From the NCBI RefSeq assembly GCF_000745215.1, contig NZ_JQNK01000002.1, forward strand, positions 186,001-250,000: a stretch of DNA of 64,000 bases. The letters are read 5' to 3'. Below the pieces are notes generated by a model, which was not told the origin of the DNA, ran no database searches, and saw only the letters and a list, made by a program, of their open reading frames with translations. Positions 1-8,806 of this stretch are shown piece by piece; positions within the stretch are counted from its first letter, which is position 1, and every line of letters begins with the position of its first letter. Both the position numbers and the translations under genes were made by a program. Source of the DNA: Methylosinus sp. PW1. Lineage in GTDB: Bacteria; Pseudomonadota; Alphaproteobacteria; Rhizobiales; Beijerinckiaceae.

Positions 1-100
1 GAAACGCCTCGATCGGGAAACGGCCGTTGCGGTCGACATCGTCGGCGTGGCGGGCGGCCGTCGCAACGACATTCGCTCCGCGATCGAGTGGCGCATTCAT
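1..100 (-). CDS. acyl-CoA dehydrogenase-like protein, N-terminal 33 residues only
   Basis: Partial gene cut by the left edge. The minus strand opens with ATG at 100 (first residues MNAPLDRGANVV) and stays open to base 1. The stretch HADDVDRNGRFPIEAF resembles the N-terminal helix of acyl-CoA dehydrogenases that occur in polysaccharide or acyl-modification loci. The start codon overlaps the stop of the upstream acyl carrier protein by one base (TGATG), so the two are translationally coupled. The family call rests on about 30 residues and is tentative; that it is a real coding start is better supported. Confidence 0.5.
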   Translation of the reverse strand, partial: MNAPLDRGANVVATAARHADDVDRNGRFPIEAF

Positions 101-345
101 CAGGCGGCTTCCTTGAGCTCGTGCAGGCAGCCGGCGATCGAGGCGATCGAGGAGAAGCTGCGACGGTTGAGCATGCGGTCGGGGAATTCGACGTCGAAAG
201 TCTCTTCGAGCGCCAGCATCAGCTGGACGGCGGCGAAGGATGTGAGTCCCGTGGCGTAGAGATCGGCGTCGTCGCCGATCGCCTCCGCGGCCACGGCCAA
301 GCGGCCTTGTTCGTCGACGAGTCGTCTAATCGTATCGAGCATCAT
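100..345 (-). CDS. acyl carrier protein
   Basis: Protein of 81 residues if started at the ATG at 345, which has GGAG at a proper distance upstream; an ATG at 354 would add three residues but contains that GGAG. The sequence has the four-helix acyl carrier layout, with GLTSFAAVQLMLALEE around the expected phosphopantetheine-attachment serine (TSF in place of the usual DSL) followed by EETFDVEFPDRML of helix II/III. It is coupled to an acyl-CoA dehydrogenase-like gene and lies divergently from a polysaccharide co-polymerase. A dedicated carrier for acyl modification or a small biosynthetic route is more likely than the housekeeping fatty-acid AcpP. Confidence 0.8.
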   Translation of the reverse strand: MMLDTIRRLVDEQGRLAVAAEAIGDDADLYATGLTSFAAVQLMLALEETFDVEFPDRMLNRRSFSSIASIAGCLHELKEAA

Positions 346-354
346 TATCTCCAT

Positions 355-739
355 CGACCAAGCTCGAGGTTCATCGTCACCATACGCGCTCGCGCAGCAA
401 TTTCAGCTAAATTGCCGCTCGTTGGTGAACAGTTTGCGGATTTGACCGTTGCCAAATTCGTTCCATAAAATTTGACCCGTTCAGGCAAGAATTTCGCGGC
501 CATTTGCGTGAAAATGAAACGCGGCTATGATGCTCTGGACATGGCTGAGACACTCGAGGCGTCTCGAATTCTGTCACGATCGTGAAACGTGGCGAATCGT
601 CCCTGCAAACCCTATTTTCGACATGAAGAGGATGAATGAGAGAGAGGAGTTTAAGAAACGTTAACCATGAAATGGAACATTCGCGCTCAACGCGAATGCG
701 GGACTGTGCTCGCTTGTTCGACGTCGGAACGGAACTCGC
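355..739. promoter_or_regulatory. 385-bp divergent intergenic region between acp and the co-polymerase gene
   Basis: No convincing gene. It is more AT-rich than its surroundings, as expected for two divergent promoters. Two inverted repeats stand out: CAATTT-N5-AAATTG at 398-414, on the acp side, and CATTCGCG-CTCAA-CGCGAATG at 678-698, about 40 bp before the co-polymerase start. A long open frame crossing it on the minus strand (407-2842) is antisense to the co-polymerase and was rejected. Promoter hexamers were not assigned. Confidence 0.5.
678..698 (+). promoter_or_regulatory. perfect 8-bp hairpin in the presumed 5' leader of the co-polymerase gene
   Basis: Arms CATTCGCG (678-685) and CGCGAATG (691-698) are perfect reverse complements around the loop CTCAA. 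It ends about 40 bases before the start codon and could be an operator or a leader hairpin. No T-tract follows, so it is not a terminator. Confidence 0.35.
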
Positions 740-2905
740 GTGATGTTGGATTATGAATCCGGGTCGAAAAGTCTCGCAGAACGTCAGCGCCCTATCGCGG
801 CGGAGACGCCCCGCGCGCGCTCCTCGCTGACGCCGGGACGCTTGATCTCGCTCGCTCTTCGCAACAAGCTTTTCATCCTGTCCGTCGCGCTCGCCTGCGC
901 GGTCGGCGGCTATGCGCTCACCAAGCTGCTGACGCCGCGCTATGTCGCGGCCGCGCAGATCTATCTCGATCCGCGCGGGCTGCCCGGTCTCGAGGGCGAC
1001 GCCAATCAGGGCCAGGATTCGACTGGCTTCATCAATTTCGTCGAGACGCAGACGCGCATCCTGACCTCGCAGGTCGTGCTCGAGCGCGTCGTGGAGGCGG
1101 AGAAGCTCACCGAGGATCCCGAGTTCGGCGCATCGACGTCCTTTTTCGGCAAGCTGTTCGGCCGCTTCGGCCGCGCGCCGACGAAGGAGGAGATCGTCGA
1201 CGGCGCCGTGCGCGCGCTCGGCACCAAAATCATGGTGCGCCGCCCCGAGCGCACCTTCATCATCGACATCGCCGCCTCGAGCGACAATGCGCAGAAATCG
1301 GCGCGCATCGCCAATGCGGTGGCGCAGGCCTATATCGATGTGCGCTCGACGATGCATAAGGACGCCGCGCAGCAGGCGGCGAGCTCCTTCACCGGGCGCC
1401 TCGACGGGCTGCGGGAACGCCTGCTCGCCGCGGAAAAAGCCGTCGAGGCCTATAAGGCGGAGAACGGCTTCGTCGGCACGCGCGATTCCTACATAGACGA
1501 GCAGAGGCTGAAGGAGCTCAATCAGCAGCTCACCTTCGCCCGCACGCGGCTCGAAGACACGCGCTCGCGCTTCGAGCAGGTGCAGCGCGCGGCGCATTCG
1601 GACACGGAGCTCGCCGCCATCGCCGCCAATATGAATTTGATGACATTGAATGCGCTGCGTGGACAGCAGGCGGAGGCGGCGCAAAAGCTGGCCGATCTCT
1701 CCGCCGAGCTCGGGCCGCAGCATCCGGTCGTCAAGAATGCGACGGCGCGACTCGCCGAGACCAAGCGCCTCGTCAATACCGAGCTGGCGCGCGTCGCCGT
1801 TTCCTTGCGCAAGGATTATGAGCGCGCTCGCAGCACCGAGGAGGCGCTGAACCGCGAGATGCAGAAGCTCGAGGGCAGGGCCGTCGTCTCGGCGCAAGCT
1901 TCGGTCAAGCTTCGCGATCTCGAGCGCGAGGTCGAGGTCAGCCGCACGATCTACGAATCCTTCCTCACGCGCTCGCGTCAGACCGGCGAGGCGCGGCAGC
2001 TCGACGCCGCCAGCACGCATATCATTACAATGGCGACGCCGCCGATCGCGCGCAGCTTTCCGCCGGGCGCCGGGCTGATGACGGGCGCCGGCTTCGTCGC
2101 CGGCCTCACTCTGGGCCTCGGCCTCGCTTTTCTGCGGGAACGCGGCTTCGGCGGCGCGCCCGAGTCCGGTCCGCGTCGCGATGTCGAGACCGAGCCGGTG
2201 CGCGTCGCTGTGACCGATGCGACGAAATTCACCGTGCGCGGGCCGACGGCAGGGCCGGAGCGCCTCGAGCTGACGCGGCTCGGCATTCCTTTCGTGCGGC
2301 CTTTCGCCGATCGCCGCGAGCTCGAGGCGGTGGTGTCGCGCTTCGGCGCGCTGGTCGCCGAGAGCGCGCATCGGCCGCTCGTCATCGGGCTGGTCGGCGA
2401 CGCGCCCGGCTCCATTCGCACAGTGATGGCCGTCAATATCGCTCTGGCGCTGCGGCTGCAGCATCTCGAGGTGGCGCTCGTCGACGCGGACCGCGATCAT
2501 GCGGCGCTCACCGTTCTCATCGAGGACGGGCTCGAGGCGTTCGGCGACGCCGACGATCCTTTTGTGCGCACCGACGACAGCGTGCTGCTGGCGCTGCCGG
2601 CGATCGATCGTCGCTCGGGCGCGGCCGGCGCCGTGGAGCGCATCGTCGATGGTTTCCGCGACGGCAATCCGGCCGAAGTCGATATTGTGCTCTGTGACGG
2701 CGTCGGCTCGGACGAGAGCATGTTCGAGCGGCTCGACTTTGTGGCGCCGGTGCTCGGCCGCGATCAGGACGAGGAGACCGCGATCGCCGAGCTTCCCGCG
2801 GCGCTGCGCGCCAAGATCGCGGTGATTTTGCGAGTCGATCATAGCGATCCCTGGCTGCCGCGCCGCGATGCGCGCCGCCGTGCGGAGACGCGCAAGACCG
2901 CCTGA
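740..2905 (+). CDS. exopolysaccharide co-polymerase (Wzz/GumC type) with a degenerate BY-kinase domain
   Basis: Protein of 721 residues from GTG 740 (an ATG follows directly at 743). After a short cytoplasmic arm there is a membrane segment (LFILSVALACAVGGYALTKL), a Wzz domain with the typical YVAAAQIYLDPRGL start, a long periplasmic coiled-coil region rich in Glu/Arg/Ala, and a second membrane segment near residues 445-465. The C-terminal part resembles the tyrosine autokinase P-loop domain: ALVDAD matches Walker A', but the Walker A site reads GDAPGSIRT and lacks the GKS/T lysine. No tyrosine cluster is seen at the C terminus. It therefore probably sets chain length or couples export without kinase activity. 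It ends 12 bp before a convergent glycosyltransferase gene. Confidence 0.85.
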   Translation: MMLDYESGSKSLAERQRPIAAETPRARSSLTPGRLISLALRNKLFILSVALACAVGGYALTKLLTPRYVAAAQIYLDPRGLPGLEGDANQGQDSTGFINFVETQTRILTSQVVLERVVEAEKLTEDPEFGASTSFFGKLFGRFGRAPTKEEIVDGAVRALGTKIMVRRPERTFIIDIAASSDNAQKSARIANAVAQAYIDVRSTMHKDAAQQAASSFTGRLDGLRERLLAAEKAVEAYKAENGFVGTRDSYIDEQRLKELNQQLTFARTRLEDTRSRFEQVQRAAHSDTELAAIAANMNLMTLNALRGQQAEAAQKLADLSAELGPQHPVVKNATARLAETKRLVNTELARVAVSLRKDYERARSTEEALNREMQKLEGRAVVSAQASVKLRDLEREVEVSRTIYESFLTRSRQTGEARQLDAASTHIITMATPPIARSFPPGAGLMTGAGFVAGLTLGLGLAFLRERGFGGAPESGPRRDVETEPVRVAVTDATKFTVRGPTAGPERLELTRLGIPFVRPFADRRELEAVVSRFGALVAESAHRPLVIGLVGDAPGSIRTVMAVNIALALRLQHLEVALVDADRDHAALTVLIEDGLEAFGDADDPFVRTDDSVLLALPAIDRRSGAAGAVERIVDGFRDGNPAEVDIVLCDGVGSDESMFERLDFVAPVLGRDQDEETAIAELPAALRAKIAVILRVDHSDPWLPRRDARRRAETRKTA

Positions 2906-2917
2906 CGCGATCGTCTC

Positions 2918-4048
2918 TTACTCGGCCAGAAGCGGCGCGGCGTTCATGGGCTCTGTATCGATCGCGGCCGCGACAGCGGCGGCTGCGTCGCGCCAGCACT
3001 GATCATAGAGCGGCGACAGCGAGCGCGACGGCAGGCTCTCCGAACGCGCGAGGCGGTCGGCATAGGCGCGCGCATCGGCGTCATTGGCGAGAAGCATCAG
3101 CGAGCCGTCGGCGATGGCGCGGCGATAGGCGCGATGATGGTCGAACTCGCCGGCCTCGCGCGGCGCATTGACGATCACCGGCTTGCCGGATTGCAGGCAG
3201 GCGAGCACGCTGCCGCGGCGCGAGGTGAGCCCTTCGGGAAAGCGATAGAGGAAGCAGTCGACCTCGGCGAAGAGCGCATGCAGATCGCGCGGGCCGTCGA
3301 CATAGCCGGTCACGAGGCAATCCTCGGCGAGGCCGAGCGCCCGAGCCTTGGCGCGAAAATCCTCCTCGACGCGATCGACGCCTTTGACGAAGCCGCCGAT
3401 GAAGAGGCAGAGGACCGGCCGGCCGGAGTCGCGCAGCTTTGCAGCCACGTCGAGCACGAAGTCGGATTGCTTCTTGGGATAGATCGAGCCGAAATGGCCG
3501 ATGACGATGCGTCCCTCGGCGCGCGCCGCCTCTATGCGCGCGGCGAGCGGGGAGGGGCCGTCCGGCGCGGTCGGCGGAATATTGGAAGGGATGGGTGCGA
3601 TGGCGCTGCGGGCGGCCAGAAAGCGCGTGACGACGCCTTCGGCGAAGCCCTCGCGCACGAAGGGCGAGGAGAAGACGAAACGTTGCGCGAAGAGCGCATA
3701 GACGGAGACGATGAGGCGGCGACGCCAGTCGAGATCGGCCCATTCATGCAGGACGAGGACGCGGCCGCGCCCGCGCAGCAGCGCGAGGATGAGCGCGACG
3801 AGCGGCGTCAGCACGACCTTTTTCCAGGCGACGACCGGCAGATTGATCGCGATGGCGTCCACCTCGCCGAGCGCGCGCCAGATCGCCGCCCAATCGGAGA
3901 GTCTGCCGGAGACGGCGAGCCGCTGCGCCTCGAGGCCGAGCTCGCCCCAGCGCGCCGCCACATGGCGGGCGAAGGATTCGACGCCGCAAGGCTGCGTGGC
4001 CGTCGAGACCAGGAACAGCGTCTTCTTGCGTTCGGTCGCGCGGATCAT
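2918..4048 (-). CDS. glycosyltransferase, GT-B fold (GT4-like)
   Basis: Protein of 376 residues. The N-terminal half has the opening TATQPCGVESFARHVAARW, resembling the donor/acceptor loop of group 1 glycosyltransferases. The C-terminal half has GHFGSIYPKKQSDFVLDVA and a domain with CLVTGYVDGPRDLHALFAEVD, then PEGLTSRRGSVLACL and SGKPVIVNAP, matching the E-x7-E-like nucleotide-sugar binding region of GT4 enzymes. No signal peptide; likely cytosolic or membrane-peripheral. Convergent with the co-polymerase gene, so it probably adds a sugar to an exopolysaccharide repeat unit; donor and acceptor cannot be read from sequence. Confidence 0.8.
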   Translation of the reverse strand: MIRATERKKTLFLVSTATQPCGVESFARHVAARWGELGLEAQRLAVSGRLSDWAAIWRALGEVDAIAINLPVVAWKKVVLTPLVALILALLRGRGRVLVLHEWADLDWRRRLIVSVYALFAQRFVFSSPFVREGFAEGVVTRFLAARSAIAPIPSNIPPTAPDGPSPLAARIEAARAEGRIVIGHFGSIYPKKQSDFVLDVAAKLRDSGRPVLCLFIGGFVKGVDRVEEDFRAKARALGLAEDCLVTGYVDGPRDLHALFAEVDCFLYRFPEGLTSRRGSVLACLQSGKPVIVNAPREAGEFDHHRAYRRAIADGSLMLLANDADARAYADRLARSESLPSRSLSPLYDQCWRDAAAAVAAAIDTEPMNAAPLLAE

Positions 4049-4126
4049 CGATGGCTCCGTCCTGTTTCAGAATGAGACGGCGGCGGCGCCGCCATCCCAC
4101 TCGGAGCAAGAGGCGAACCGTTTTTC

Positions 4127-5209
4127 TCAGCGGCCGGTCTTCACCCTTGTCCATTCGCGGGTGACGATCTTCTGGATCGGCTGATCCGGCGCTGTGACGG
4201 TGAAGAGCCGCTTCATCGTCGCCGCATCGGGATAGATCGCCGGATTCTCGGCGATCTCCTTGTCCACCAGCGGCCGCGAGGCGCCGACGCCATTGGCGAA
4301 ATTGGTGATCTTGGTGTTGCGGGCGGCGACCTCCGGCCGCAGCAGATAATCGATGAAGAGATGCGCCTCGTCCGGATGCGGCGCGTCCTTGGGGATGGCG
4401 AGGCTGTCGAGCGACATCAGCGTCCCCTCCTGCGGGATCACATAAGCGATCTCGACGCCATTGGCGGCCTCGCGGGCGCGATTGCGCGCCTGGAAGCTGT
4501 CGCCGGCCCAGCCGATGGCGAGGCAAATGTCGCCATTGGCCAGCGCGTTGATATATTCCGAGGAGTGGAACTTCTTTATGTGCCGCCGCAGGCCGGAGAG
4601 CAGATCGGCGGCGCGCCGAATGTCGCCCGGCTCCTTGGAATTGGGATCGAGCTTCAGGTAATTGAGCGTGATCGAGAAGAGATCTTCGGGACTATCGAGC
4701 ACATAGACGCCACAATCGGCGAATTTGCGCAGATTTTCCGGCTTCAGCACCTGGTCCCAGGAGGCGATCTGCTTGTCGCCGATGCGCTCTTTGATCTTCG
4801 CGACATTATAAGCGACGCCGGTGGTGAACCACATATAGGTCACCGCATGGGCGTTGCCCGGATCGTAGCGCGAGAGACGCTGCGCGATCTCCGGCCACAC
4901 ATTGTCGATATTCTTCAGCTTGCTCTTGTCGAGCGGGCGATAGACGCCGGCCTTGATCTGCCGCTGCAGAAAGGTCGCGGAGGGGACGACGACATCATAG
5001 CCGGCGGCGCCGGCGAGCAGGCGCGTCTCCAATATCTCGTTGGAATCATAGGTGTCGTAGACGACCTTGACGCCCGTTTCGCGGGTGAAGTCCTCGAGCA
5101 CGCGCGGGTCGATATAATCGCTCCAATTGAAGATGTTGACGACCCGCTCGGCGCCCTGCGCGCCCATGGCGCCCCCCAGCGCGAACAGACATGCGGCGAG
5201 GATTCTCAT
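4127..5209 (-). CDS. potF: periplasmic polyamine-binding protein (PotD/PotF family)
   Basis: Protein of 360 residues with a signal peptide (MRILAACLFALGGAMGAQG, cleavage near residue 20). The mature start, NIFNWSDYIDPRVLEDF, is the PotD/PotF signature; GVKVVYDTYDSNE, SATFLQRQI and AIGWAGDSFQARN also match. It would bind putrescine or spermidine in the periplasm for an ABC importer. No ATPase or permease gene is next to it, so it is an orphan binding protein in this window. GGGAG precedes the ATG. Family call is firm; putrescine versus spermidine is not decided. Confidence 0.85.
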   Translation of the reverse strand: MRILAACLFALGGAMGAQGAERVVNIFNWSDYIDPRVLEDFTRETGVKVVYDTYDSNEILETRLLAGAAGYDVVVPSATFLQRQIKAGVYRPLDKSKLKNIDNVWPEIAQRLSRYDPGNAHAVTYMWFTTGVAYNVAKIKERIGDKQIASWDQVLKPENLRKFADCGVYVLDSPEDLFSITLNYLKLDPNSKEPGDIRRAADLLSGLRRHIKKFHSSEYINALANGDICLAIGWAGDSFQARNRAREAANGVEIAYVIPQEGTLMSLDSLAIPKDAPHPDEAHLFIDYLLRPEVAARNTKITNFANGVGASRPLVDKEIAENPAIYPDAATMKRLFTVTAPDQPIQKIVTREWTRVKTGR

Positions 5210-5320
5210 TCGATCCGCTCTCCCTCAACGCCCGGCGATTTGCTTCGCCGCTTGCGCGGCGCGTCGCCTCATGGGCACAATGGCCGACCTCTCGCTCTCC
5301 CGCCATTCCGAGATTATGCG

Positions 5321-5776
5321 ATGGAGCCTGCCTCTCCGCTGGAAAGTCTGCGCGAGCAAAACGCCCGTCTCGTGACGCGCGGCGCGCGGCGCTATTTGCG
5401 GGCGGCGGGATTTTCGGTGCTCGCGGAGCTGCCGCTGCCGGGCGGGCGGCGGGCCGATCTCGTCGCTCTCGCGTCGGATGGAGCGCTGCGCATCGTCGAG
5501 GTGAAGAGCTCGCTCGCCGATTTCCGCGCCGATCGCAAATGGATGGACTATCGCCTCCATTGCGATCGCTTCTATTTCGCCATTCCCTGCGATCTCTCCG
5601 AGGAGGCCTTTCCCGCGGACGCCGGCCTCATCGTCGCCGACGCGCATGGAGCCATGCTGACGCGCGAGGCGCCGGTCCATAAGCTCGCGCCGGCCAGCCG
5701 CAAGGCCATGCTGCTGCGCTTCGCCGGCGCGGCGGCGGAGCGGCTTCACTACGCTGTGCATCGCGACGAATACTGA
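5321..5776 (+). CDS. mmcB: MmcB family DNA-repair nuclease-like protein
   Basis: Protein of 151 residues from ATG 5321; the frame stays open further upstream, but that part is antisense to the polyamine-binding gene. MmcB proteins are LexA-regulated PD-(D/E)xK-fold proteins of alphaproteobacteria. The fold's catalytic pattern is visible as RRAD (Asp46) and IVEVKSS (Glu60, Lys62), followed by DFRADRKWMDYRLHCDRFYFA, a stretch typical of the family (written here in full at 21 residues only by its ends: DFRAD at 67 to YFA at 87). It is convergent with regA, a neighbourhood common in Rhizobiales. No LexA box was identified in the 111 bp upstream. Confidence 0.85.
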   Translation: MEPASPLESLREQNARLVTRGARRYLRAAGFSVLAELPLPGGRRADLVALASDGALRIVEVKSSLADFRADRKWMDYRLHCDRFYFAIPCDLSEEAFPADAGLIVADAHGAMLTREAPVHKLAPASRKAMLLRFAGAAAERLHYAVHRDEY

Positions 5777-5792
5777 CCCGCGCCGCCGTGCG

Positions 5793-6392
5793 TCATCTCG
5801 GCGCACGCTTGGCCAATATGCGCTGCAGCGTGCGGCGATGCATGTTGAGCCGGCGCGCCGTCTCCGACACATTGCGGTCGCAGCTCTCATAGACGCGCTG
5901 AATATGCTCCCAGCGCACGCGATCCGCCGACATGGGATTGTCGACCGCGTCGGGCTTGTCGATCTTCGTCGCCATCAGCGCATGATAGATTTCATCGGCG
6001 TCGGCGGGCTTGGCCAGATAGTCGAAGGCGCCGAGCTTCACCGCCGTCACCGCCGTGGCGATATTGCCATAGCCGGTGAGGATGATGCCGCGCGCGTCCG
6101 GCCGCTTCACCTTGAGCGAGGAGATGACGTCTATGCCATTGCCGTCGCCGAGCCGCATGTCGATGATGGCGAAGGCGGGCGAGGCGGCCTCGACGGCGGC
6201 GAGGCCGTCGGCGACGCTCTCCACCGCGGTGACGAGAAAGCCGCGCGCCTCCATCGCGCGCGTGAGCCGGCTGAGGAAGGGCTTGTCGTCCTCCACGATC
6301 AGCAGCGAGCGCTCCTGCGGGAGCTCCCCGAGCGCGGCCTCCACGGCCGCATCGAATTCGGTGTGTTCGGCTGCGCCAGCGTCGTCGATCAT
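5793..6392 (-). CDS. regA: redox response regulator RegA/ActR/PrrA
   Basis: The ATG at 6392 gives 199 residues; a TTG at 6422 would add ten residues but has no ribosome-binding site. The receiver domain carries LLIVEDDKPF, the phospho-acceptor Asp in AIIDMRLGDG, the LTGYG switch threonine and the KP lysine. A linker leads to a C-terminal Fis-type helix-turn-helix (NVSETARRLNMHRRTLQRIL), which is nearly invariant in RegA/ActR. These regulators control redox-responsive genes such as cytochrome oxidases, nitrogenase, hydrogenase and CO2 fixation. The gene follows regB closely on the same strand. A group 3b-type hydrogenase lies about 15 kb away, but a regulatory link is only a possibility. Confidence 0.93.
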   Translation of the reverse strand: MIDDAGAAEHTEFDAAVEAALGELPQERSLLIVEDDKPFLSRLTRAMEARGFLVTAVESVADGLAAVEAASPAFAIIDMRLGDGNGIDVISSLKVKRPDARGIILTGYGNIATAVTAVKLGAFDYLAKPADADEIYHALMATKIDKPDAVDNPMSADRVRWEHIQRVYESCDRNVSETARRLNMHRRTLQRILAKRAPR

Positions 6393-6429
6393 GCGTCGTC
6401 GTCCTGGTTTGGGATTATTCAATATAGCA

Positions 6430-7809
6430 TCACGCCGCGTCGGACGAAGGCGTTTGTTGGTCTGAGCCCCGCTCGCGTCCGCCGCCTTCGGCGTTGCCGG
6501 CGGAGCGCTCCAGCGCCGTGCGGGGCCAGGAGATCGTCACCTTGGCGCCTGTCTGCGGGGATTGCACATTGGCCGTCGTCACGGTCGCGCCGGAGCGCTC
6601 GAGCAGCGTCTTGGCGATGAAGAGGCCCAGGCCGAGGCCGGAGCCCGGCTCGTTCTTGGTGCGCCGATCGGTCGGACGTCCGCTGACATAAGGATCGCCA
6701 AGGCGATTGAGAATCGCCTGCGAGAAGCCGGGGCCGTCATCTTCTATGACGATGACGACGAGCTCCTTGGACCACAAGGCCTCTATGCGCACGCGCGATT
6801 GGGCGAAATCGACGGCGTTCTCGACGAGATTGCCGAGGCCGTAGACGATGCCGGGATTGCGCGAGAAGCTCGGCTCGGGGGGCGGGCCGCGCCGTGTCAG
6901 CTCTACGTCGACGCCGAAGGCGCGATGCGGCTCGATCACCTCCTCGAGCATGGTCTCCAGCGTCTGCATGTCGAGCATGCCGCCCGTCTCCGCCTGGCCG
7001 AGCGAGACGAGCTTGCGCAGAATGTCTCGGCAGCGCCGCGCCTCCTGGGCGAGCAGAGCGAGATCGTCGGCGAGCGCCGGCGCCGAGGCCTGCGCCGAGT
7101 TTTGCAACTCCTTGGTGACGACCGCGATCGTGGCGAGCGGCGTGCCGAGCTCATGCGCGGCGGCGGCCGCGAGGCCGTCCAGCTGCGAGAGATGCTGCTC
7201 GCGCTCCAGCACCAGCTCCGTCGCCGCCAGCGCCGTCGACAATTGCCGCGCCTCGTCGGAGACGCGCGCCGCGTAGAGGCCGACGAAGGCCGCGCTCAGA
7301 ACCAGCGCGGTCCATACGCCGGTGCGATAGAGCAGCGGGAAATGCAGCTCGACGCCCTCGTACCAGGGCAAAGGCTGAAACTCGACGGTCAGTATCGTCG
7401 CCGAGGCGATCATCAGCACGCCGAGCAGAATGGTCAGCTTGCGCGGCAGCGACACGGCCGAGATCATCACCGGCGCCAGAAACAGCATGGCGAAAGGATT
7501 GGCGACGCCGCCGGTGAGATAGAGCAGGGCCGAGAGCTGCAATATGTCATAGGACAAGAGCAGCGCCGCCTCGCCGTCGTCGAGGCGGAAGGTGCGCGTC
7601 GTGGCGAGGCGCAGCGCAGCGTTGAGGCAGGCCGAGGTCGCGATGGCGATGAAGCTCAGCCCGATCGGGAAATCGAACTGAAAATAGAAGAAGGTGACGA
7701 GCGTCGCGAAGGTCTGGCCGGCGATCGCCAGCCAGCGCAGGATGATGAGCGTGTCGACGCGAAGCTGGCGGGCCTGATGGCCGAAATCGGCGTCGGCTGT
7801 ATTGGTCAT
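6430..7809 (-). CDS. regB: redox sensor histidine kinase RegB/ActS/PrrB
   Basis: Protein of 459 residues with six predicted membrane segments in the first 185 residues. GGVANPF at 100-106 matches the ubiquinone-binding motif of RegB. The H-box AAAHELGTPLATIAV has the phospho-accepting His219. Cys260 in ARRCRDIL corresponds to the redox-active cysteine of RegB. N-, G1- and G2-box motifs (NLVENAVDFA, DDGPGF, GSGLGLGLFIAKTLL) complete the kinase. It senses the quinone redox state and phosphorylates RegA, encoded just downstream. All key sensory and catalytic residues are present. Confidence 0.95.
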   Translation of the reverse strand: MTNTADADFGHQARQLRVDTLIILRWLAIAGQTFATLVTFFYFQFDFPIGLSFIAIATSACLNAALRLATTRTFRLDDGEAALLLSYDILQLSALLYLTGGVANPFAMLFLAPVMISAVSLPRKLTILLGVLMIASATILTVEFQPLPWYEGVELHFPLLYRTGVWTALVLSAAFVGLYAARVSDEARQLSTALAATELVLEREQHLSQLDGLAAAAAHELGTPLATIAVVTKELQNSAQASAPALADDLALLAQEARRCRDILRKLVSLGQAETGGMLDMQTLETMLEEVIEPHRAFGVDVELTRRGPPPEPSFSRNPGIVYGLGNLVENAVDFAQSRVRIEALWSKELVVIVIEDDGPGFSQAILNRLGDPYVSGRPTDRRTKNEPGSGLGLGLFIAKTLLERSGATVTTANVQSPQTGAKVTISWPRTALERSAGNAEGGGRERGSDQQTPSSDAA

Positions 7810-7906
7810 GAGGCGGCGTTGTCTCGAAAATTGCAGCAGCGCGAGACGCGCGGCTCTGCGATTTGTAGCGCGTTTCGCCTGTGCTCCGCAGCGATTTTCC
7901 GCAGGA

Positions 7907-8806
7907 CTATATGCCGCGCCCCCTTGCCGCGCGCCACAGCCGCCACTGCCGCCGCCATTGCGGCGGCTCGGCGATCATATGGAGCGGATCGAAGCCTTTG
8001 CGCTCCATCGCGCCGAGATAGAGTGGAATCAATGCTGCGGGCAGCAGAGCCGCGCGCGCCGCGCCATCGCCGCGCACGGCTTTGCGCGCCTTTTCGAAAT
8101 AATCGCGCGCCTTGCCGCGCAGCTCCGCCAGAGCGGCGGCGAGCGCAGGCGTGAGCTTCGCCTCGACGAAGTCGCTCTCGGCGCGGTGGCGCGCGAGAAG
8201 ATCGAGGGGCAAGAATCGCTGCCCTTGCGCCAAATGGCGGGGCAGGGCGCGCAGAATCGCCGTCGAGCCATAGGCGCGCCCGGCGAGGCGAAGCGCCTCC
8301 TCCTGCCGTGCGGCGTCCTCGACGTCGATGACGCGCGCGCGCCAGCGCAAAGGCGCGCCGAACACGCGGTCGCAATAGGTTTCCAGCGCCGCGAGACTCT
8401 CCATCTGCTCGTCATAGAGATCGAAGCTTTGGGCCTCGAGCAGTTCGACGACCTCCTCACGCGGGATGGCGCAACGCTCTAGCGTGTCGAAAAGAGCGTC
8501 GGCGATGGGATGGGCGTGGGCGCCCTCGCTATCGGCCGGGGCCTCGAGCGAATCGTACCACCAGCGAAGCCGCATCTCGCCGAGAATCGGCTGCGAGACG
8601 CGCGCCCGCACGCTGGAAATCTCTGCGCAGAAAGCGCCGATCGCATGGAGATGCGGCCGCGCCTGCGCCGGCGCGAACAGGCAGGCGAGCCAGAGGTCGA
8701 GATCCTGCTCGCGCAGCGCCGCCTCGCAATGGCGGTAATGGTCGGCGAGCTCGGTCTCGCGCGCGGTCGTCGCGGCCTCGTCCATGGGCGAAAAACCTCG
8801 GCTCAC
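7907..8806 (-). CDS. squalene/phytoene synthase-fold protein, NDUFAF6-like, catalytic Asp motifs lost
   Basis: Protein of 299 residues with the all-helical trans-prenyltransferase fold (MRLRWWYDSLEA; GRAYGSTAILRAL; RFLPLDLL). The two aspartate-rich motifs needed for prenyl diphosphate ionisation are missing: the first region reads AFCAEISSVR instead of a DDxxD-type site, and the usual ILRDVGED reads ILRALPRH. This fits NDUFAF6, a non-enzymatic complex I assembly factor, rather than a squalene or phytoene synthase. The start overlaps the end of the Mth938-like gene by 4 bp (ATGA). Automatic annotation would probably call it phytoene synthase, which the missing residues argue against. Confidence 0.8.
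   Translation of the reverse strand: MSRGFSPMDEAATTARETELADHYRHCEAALREQDLDLWLACLFAPAQARPHLHAIGAFCAEISSVRARVSQPILGEMRLRWWYDSLEAPADSEGAHAHPIADALFDTLERCAIPREEVVELLEAQSFDLYDEQMESLAALETYCDRVFGAPLRWRARVIDVEDAARQEEALRLAGRAYGSTAILRALPRHLAQGQRFLPLDLLARHRAESDFVEAKLTPALAAALAELRGKARDYFEKARKAVRGDGAARAALLPAALIPLYLGAMERKGFDPLHMIAEPPQWRRQWRLWRAARGRGI

Noticed and set aside
407..2842. Very long open frame on the minus strand
   Set aside because: Antisense to the co-polymerase gene; Arg/His-rich low-complexity translation typical of GC-rich shadows, no domain.
7907..8806. Phytoene or squalene synthase activity
   Set aside because: Both aspartate-rich catalytic motifs are absent.
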